DNA of 64,000 nucleotides from Edwardsiella anguillarum ET080813 (lineage in GTDB: Bacteria; Pseudomonadota; Gammaproteobacteria; Enterobacterales; Enterobacteriaceae). How positions within the stretch are numbered: the stretch's first letter is position 1; every line of letters begins with the position of its first letter. Location of the stretch: the NCBI RefSeq assembly GCF_000264765.2, contig NZ_CP006664.1:992001-1056000 (forward strand), given 5' to 3'. Positions 61,831-64,000 of the stretch are shown here, piece by piece. The position numbers and the translations under genes were made by a program. The notes beneath the pieces were generated by a model, which was not told the origin of the DNA, did not search any database, and was given only the letters and a program-made list of their open reading frames with translations.

Positions 61831-62775
61831 CTATCGCTGCGGCAGATATTGCAGCGGGTTTACGGATTTTCCCTTGTAACGAATTTCAAAGTGCAATCTA
61901 ACTGAGCTGGCACCGGTACTGCCCATGGTGGCAATTTTTTGACCCGCCTTCACCTCTTGTTGCTCCCGGACCAGCATGGTGTCGTTATGGGCGTAGGCGC
62001 TCAGGTAATCATCATTATGCTTAATGATAATCAAGTTTCCGTAGCCGCGCAGCGCGTTACCGGCATACACCACCCGCCCATCGGCGGTGGCCAGCACCGG
62101 CTGTCCACGCGAGCCTGCGATATCGATCCCCTTGTTGCCCCCTTCGGCCGACGAGAAGTTTTCGATAATCTTACCGTCAGTCGGCCAGCGCCAAGTCCCT
62201 ACCGGCGCAGAGCTGGATGACGATGCGGAAACGGCGGGAGCAGCGCTAACCGCCCCGGCTGCAGGCAACATTCTGCCTACATTCTGTTTACCCGAAGGGT
62301 CAGAATACGCGCTGGCCGATTTAGAATCAACATTCGTCGTCTGAATTTGTGCACTGCTTGGCTGAACGGGAACAATATTATTGGAGGCCAACATACCGCC
62401 GCCGCCGTTTCCGCCGATGCGGATAACCTGCCCGACATTCAGGCTATAAGGCGCCTGAATATTATTGCGCGCGGCCAGATCGCGGAAATCACTGCCGGTG
62501 ATCCAGGCGATATAAAACAGCGTATCGCCGCGCTTCACGGTGTAGGCTTCGCCGTTATAGCTTCCCTTGGGAATCGACTGGTAGCTGCGGTTATAAACAA
62601 TATGCCCGCTGGCATCCGTTTGCACATGACCGCCGGAAGAAAGCATGCGGCCACCGCCCGAGCCATTCACAGAGCTTATCGGTGCGGAATTATCACTACT
62701 GCTACACCCCGCCAGCCACATTGTAACCAGCGTACACATCGCCACCCGGCGCCATTTAATCATTGGGCTTCCCAT
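61831..62775 (-). CDS. nlpD: Murein hydrolase activator lipoprotein NlpD
   Basis: The 314-residue lipoprotein has lipobox LAGC, one LysM domain ([14 protein letters not shown]) and a C-terminal LytM (peptidase M23) domain. The LytM domain lacks the catalytic zinc ligands ([10 protein letters not shown] in place of HxGxD), as in E. coli NlpD, which activates amidase AmiC at septation. The ATG at 62775 has GGGGGAG 8 nt upstream; ATG 62781 aligns with the E. coli start but is only 2 nt from that site. It lies upstream of rpoS and probably contains its main promoter. Confidence 0.95.
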   Translation of the reverse strand: MGSPMIKWRRVAMCTLVTMWLAGCSSSDNSAPISSVNGSGGGRMLSSGGHVQTDASGHIVYNRSYQSIPKGSYNGEAYTVKRGDTLFYIAWITGSDFRDLAARNNIQAPYSLNVGQVIRIGGNGGGGMLASNNIVPVQPSSAQIQTTNVDSKSASAYSDPSGKQNVGRMLPAAGAVSAAPAVSASSSSSAPVGTWRWPTDGKIIENFSSAEGGNKGIDIAGSRGQPVLATADGRVVYAGNALRGYGNLIIIKHNDDYLSAYAHNDTMLVREQQEVKAGQKIATMGSTGASSVRLHFEIRYKGKSVNPLQYLPQR

Positions 62776-63091
62776 GCTCATGACTCCCCCATGACAGCAT
62801 TCTTCTCTTAAATAAGTCATTCGATATACCCGGAAAACGCCGGATTAGCATCGGCCGGCACTGGCCGAAAGGCATTGATATCGCTTAGCCAATTATTCTA
62901 CTCATTCCCTAAGGCAGGGATTGGACACTAAAAAGCGCCCGCAGGTCAAATACGGATTCAGTAAGAATTATCCCTATTCGTCCCGGCAGGACGCGATGGG
63001 AAAGTCTACGGCACGCTCCGCCGCCGCTCATCCGTATCCCAGCATAACGGCAATTGCGCCGCCCTGCACGGCGAGGCGTGCCATTGCCCCG
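62776..63091. other. 316-bp spacer between pcm and nlpD
   Basis: It should contain an nlpD promoter. No gene, terminator or known operator could be supported. Confidence 0.4.
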
Positions 63092-63730
63092 TCAGGCCAG
63101 CTCGCCGCTCACCAGCGGGACAAAGCGCACCGGCTCGATCGATTCGACCAGGTATTCGTCGCCGCGCCGCTGGATGCGCCGCAAAAACTGGGGCTGGGAC
63201 GGCTCACCGACCGGCAGCACCAGGCGCCCCCCCTCGGCCAGCTGCGCCAACAGCGCCGACGGGATCTCCGGGGCGGCGGCGGTCACGATAATAGCATCGA
63301 AGGGGCCGCGCGACGCCCAGCCCTGCCAGCCATCGCCGTGGCGGGTCGATACATTGTGTAAATCCAGCTGCTTAAGACGCCGTTTGGCCTGCCATTGCAG
63401 GCTCTTGATCCGCTCGACCGAATAGACGTGAGGCACCAGGTGCGCCAGCACCGCCGTCTGATAGCCGGAGCCGGTGCCGATCTCCAGCACCCGGGAGGCC
63501 GCCTGCAGCACCAGCAGCTCGGTCATCCGCGCCACCATATAGGGCTGGGAGATGGTCTGTCCTAACCCTATCGGCAGCGCCGTGTTGTCATAGGCCTTAT
63601 GAGACATGGCCTCATCGATAAAGCGCTCGCGCGGCACCGAGGCGATAGCCTTCAGCGCCGCCTCATCGCGGATCCCCTGACGCATCAGCTGCTGGATCAG
63701 CAGCAGAACCCGGCGATCGACGTCTACCAT
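63092..63730 (-). CDS. pcm: Protein-L-isoaspartate O-methyltransferase
   Basis: The 212-residue enzyme has [17 protein letters not shown] and the SAM motif [19 protein letters not shown], both typical of PIMT. It methylates isoaspartyl residues in aged proteins so they can revert to Asp. Its ATG overlaps the surE stop by 7 nt, so it is translationally coupled. It is slightly longer than the E. coli protein (208 aa). Confidence 0.97.
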   Translation of the reverse strand: MVDVDRRVLLLIQQLMRQGIRDEAALKAIASVPRERFIDEAMSHKAYDNTALPIGLGQTISQPYMVARMTELLVLQAASRVLEIGTGSGYQTAVLAHLVPHVYSVERIKSLQWQAKRRLKQLDLHNVSTRHGDGWQGWASRGPFDAIIVTAAAPEIPSALLAQLAEGGRLVLPVGEPSQPQFLRRIQRRGDEYLVESIEPVRFVPLVSGELA

Positions 63731-64000
63731 GCCGCACCGCCCTTATCCACCCGGCCCAGCCACTCCGCCAGCCGGTCGCGCGCGCCGTGGGCGGTCAGAT
63801 CCACCTGCAGCGGCGTCACGGAGACATAGCCCGCCGCAACGGCGGCAAAATCAGTCTCTTCGCCGGCGTCCTGTTTGGCCCCCGGCGGACCGATCCACAT
63901 CAGCGGCTTACCGCGCGGATCCTGCTGATGGATCACCGTCTGCGCCGGATGACGGCTGCCGCAGCGGGTCACGCGCCAGCCGCGGATCGCCGCCAGCGGA
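63724..64000 (-). CDS. surE: 5'/3'-nucleotidase SurE, C-terminal part
   Basis: The reading frame runs off the window end, so the N-terminus is missing. The visible C-terminal 91 residues match E. coli SurE ([51 protein letters not shown]). SurE dephosphorylates nucleoside monophosphates and short polyphosphates. It is the upstream partner of pcm in the conserved surE-pcm-nlpD-rpoS order. Confidence 0.93.
   Translation of the reverse strand, partial: PLAAIRGWRVTRCGSRHPAQTVIHQQDPRGKPLMWIGPPGAKQDAGEETDFAAVAAGYVSVTPLQVDLTAHGARDRLAEWLGRVDKGGAAW

Overview
The window is a chromosomal segment of a GC-rich enterobacterium. Gene order and protein sequence follow the Escherichia coli backbone closely: mltD-yafD-rrn, clpB-pgeF-rluD-bamD-raiA-pheA-tyrA-aroF, rplS-trmD-rimM-rpsP-ffh-ypjD-corB, luxS-micA-gshA-yqaA-yqaB-tRNA-csrA-alaS-recX-recA-pncC and mutS-rpoS-nlpD-pcm-surE. 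High GC, an invasin-like gene, a gad operon and a GH3-type autotransporter point to Edwardsiella (Hafniaceae) or a close relative. The genus is inferred from content, not from a 16S comparison.

Layout. Positions 1-1400 hold the mltD 3' end and yafD. Positions 1611-7287 hold a complete ribosomal RNA operon on the minus strand (P1 and P2, 16S, tRNA-Glu, 23S, 5S, two tandem tRNA-Asp). Positions 7429-17110 carry clpB, pgeF-rluD, bamD, raiA, an attenuator-controlled pheA and the tyrA-aroF operon with TyrR boxes. Positions 17387-26815 are accessory: a LytTR response regulator, two convergent AraC paralogues, an invasin/intimin-type adhesin, a DcuB-like carrier, a YdiY-like outer-membrane protein and a small methyltransferase. 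Positions 26935-43135 return to the backbone: the S16/TrmD/L19 operon, ffh, ypjD-corB, luxS, sRNA MicA, gshA, a five-tRNA array, csrA, alaS and recX-recA under a LexA box.

Positions 43520-58026, between pncC and mutS, are a second accessory block. It begins with a 1648-residue protein that joins a secreted family-3 glycoside hydrolase to an autotransporter barrel. A minus-strand operon gadB-gadC-glsA-ybaT-marC follows. Next come a methyl-accepting chemotaxis protein, an HdeB-type periplasmic acid chaperone and a LuxR-type regulator. The known roles fit one acid-survival programme: GlsA makes glutamate from glutamine, GadB consumes a proton by decarboxylating it, GadC exchanges glutamate for GABA, and HdeB protects periplasmic proteins. 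RpoS, the usual stationary-phase regulator of this response in E. coli, lies a few kilobases away. The window closes with mutS, rpoS, nlpD, pcm and the 3' part of surE.

Most likely to repay study: the GH3-autotransporter fusion, the marC extension of the gad operon, the invasin with its paired AraC regulators and helically phased repeats, the divergent pheA leader peptide, and the tandem tRNA-Asp unit with an internal terminator. No CRISPR array, prophage, insertion sequence or integrase was seen.
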